A DNA stretch of 51,056 bases from JAAZAI01 sp050942875 (GTDB lineage Bacteria > Verrucomicrobiota > Kiritimatiellia > RFP12 > UBA3636). The stretch spans positions 1 through 51,056 of the forward strand of contig JBMNOD010000018.1 in the NCBI GenBank assembly GCA_050942875.1. Reading direction: 5' to 3'. Positions 50,796 through 51,056 of the stretch are shown one piece after another (position 1 is the first letter of the stretch; each line of letters starts with the position of its first letter). A model generated the notes under the pieces. The model did not search any database. It was not told where the DNA came from and saw only the letters and a list, made by a program, of their open reading frames with translations. The position numbers and the translations under genes are program-made.

Positions 50796-50836
50796 CAGGC
50801 CGGGGACGCCCCAGACCCCGTTTTTTGGACAGGATT
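50796..50836 (+). repeat. 41-bp direct repeat, copy 2
   Basis: One mismatch from copy 1 (GACGCC for GACACC). Both are preceded by GAGTGAG/AGTTC-type sequence, so the duplicated unit is larger with internal changes. Confidence 0.8.
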
Positions 50837-50950
50837 AACAGGATTCCTTTCACCCAGGCAATCTTGTCTAAAGCCGCTTCGCGGCAGCGGCCAGGGGCTA
50901 GCGTGCTGAATTGTTGATAGCTTTCCCAGGATTCGTGTGTTCGATTTGCC

Positions 50951-51056
50951 ATGATATCGCGCATGAAACCACTCCTCGACCTCCCCCTTCCCGACTCCGA
51001 CCGCAAGGAACTTGAGCGCCGCGCCAACTCGAAGACCGTCAAGGCGCGCGACAGCT
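50951..51056 (+). CDS. Probable IS630-like transposase, 3'-partial
   Basis: The frame opens at ATG 50951 or, more likely, ATG 50963 and runs off the window. The visible start, MKPLLDLPLPDSDRKELERR followed by ANSKTVKARDS, matches the N-terminal HTH region of IS630-family transposases (a hydroxy-acidic cap, then ERLARS-like helix, then ARD). Only about 31 residues are visible, so the assignment is tentative. Repeat DNA upstream may include the element's end. Confidence 0.5.
   Translation, partial: MISRMKPLLDLPLPDSDRKELERRANSKTVKARDS

Larger units (their letters stand above)
50231..50950. other. Repeat-filled spacer at the right end
   Basis: No gene is seen in 720 bases. It contains ACAGGATT/AATCTTGTC units in several places (50493-50530, 50621-50665, 50828-50868), a GGCGAAGCCGCCACGGC block (50685-50701) whose inverse is near 42965, GAGTGAGGAG units (50564-50586, 50765-50779), the two 41-bp repeats listed separately, and a GCCGCTTCGCGGC hairpin (50873-50885). 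Confidence 0.65.

Overview
The window is a GC-rich bacterial chromosome segment with one tRNA and about 47 protein genes or gene remnants. No single marker fixes the taxon. An exported protein of the autotransporter-associated beta-strand repeat type, a very large multidomain glycoside hydrolase 2, a CE15-like esterase, Gfo/Idh/MocA and UxuB-like sugar oxidoreductases and two C_GCAxxG_C_C proteins together suggest a carbohydrate-degrading member of the PVC group (Verrucomicrobiota, Kiritimatiellota or Lentisphaerota), possibly gut-associated. That placement is inference.

Left third (1-17.7 kb): tRNA-Arg(CCG); a minus-strand operon of outer-membrane-type protein, cupin, Gfo/Idh oxidoreductase, SDR dehydrogenase and HAD-like protein; a LemA/DUF2207 membrane pair; a DagK-like lipid kinase; and an ADP-ribosylglycohydrolase. 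A lower-GC minus-strand block follows: an addiction-module antitoxin-like gene with a probable frameshift, an Eco47II-type restriction endonuclease, its HTH-fused cytosine-5 methyltransferase, then hslO (Hsp33). TrmO, a second C_GCAxxG_C_C protein, a decapitated metallo-beta-lactamase-fold gene and a CE15-like esterase complete it.

Middle (17.7-37.4 kb): a polysaccharide-directed minus-strand cluster (repeat-rich exported protein, 1622-aa GH2 enzyme, beta-propeller protein) behind a good sigma70-like promoter; a few unrecognised small genes; then argJ-argB-argD-argG on the plus strand from a clear promoter, a TPR protein, a LysM lipoprotein, a UxuB-like dehydrogenase and serS.

Right third (37.4-51 kb): a REP-associated-type tyrosine transposase (RAYT) with a SLOG/DprA-like C-terminal domain, whose linker holds in-frame tandem 75-bp repeats and whose 3' flank carries related hairpin DNA. 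Next are a small XRE regulator with a probably leaderless, self-controlled promoter, a low-GC island of small membrane proteins, an ABC-F ATPase, thrS without a TGS domain, infC with an AUC start codon, a phosphoribosyltransferase, and a minus-strand operon of dtd, GNAT acetyltransferase, outer-membrane-type protein and METTL25-like methyltransferase. An IS630-like transposase start is cut by the window edge.

The larger spacers are filled by a mosaic of interspersed repeats: a 42- to 76-bp palindrome, GTCGCTAG-type and AAGTCCA-type tandem modules, GC-rich REP-like hairpins, and a 360-bp purine/pyrimidine mirror-like tract. The strongest candidates for something new are the RAYT with repeats inside its own gene and this modular intergenic repeat family.
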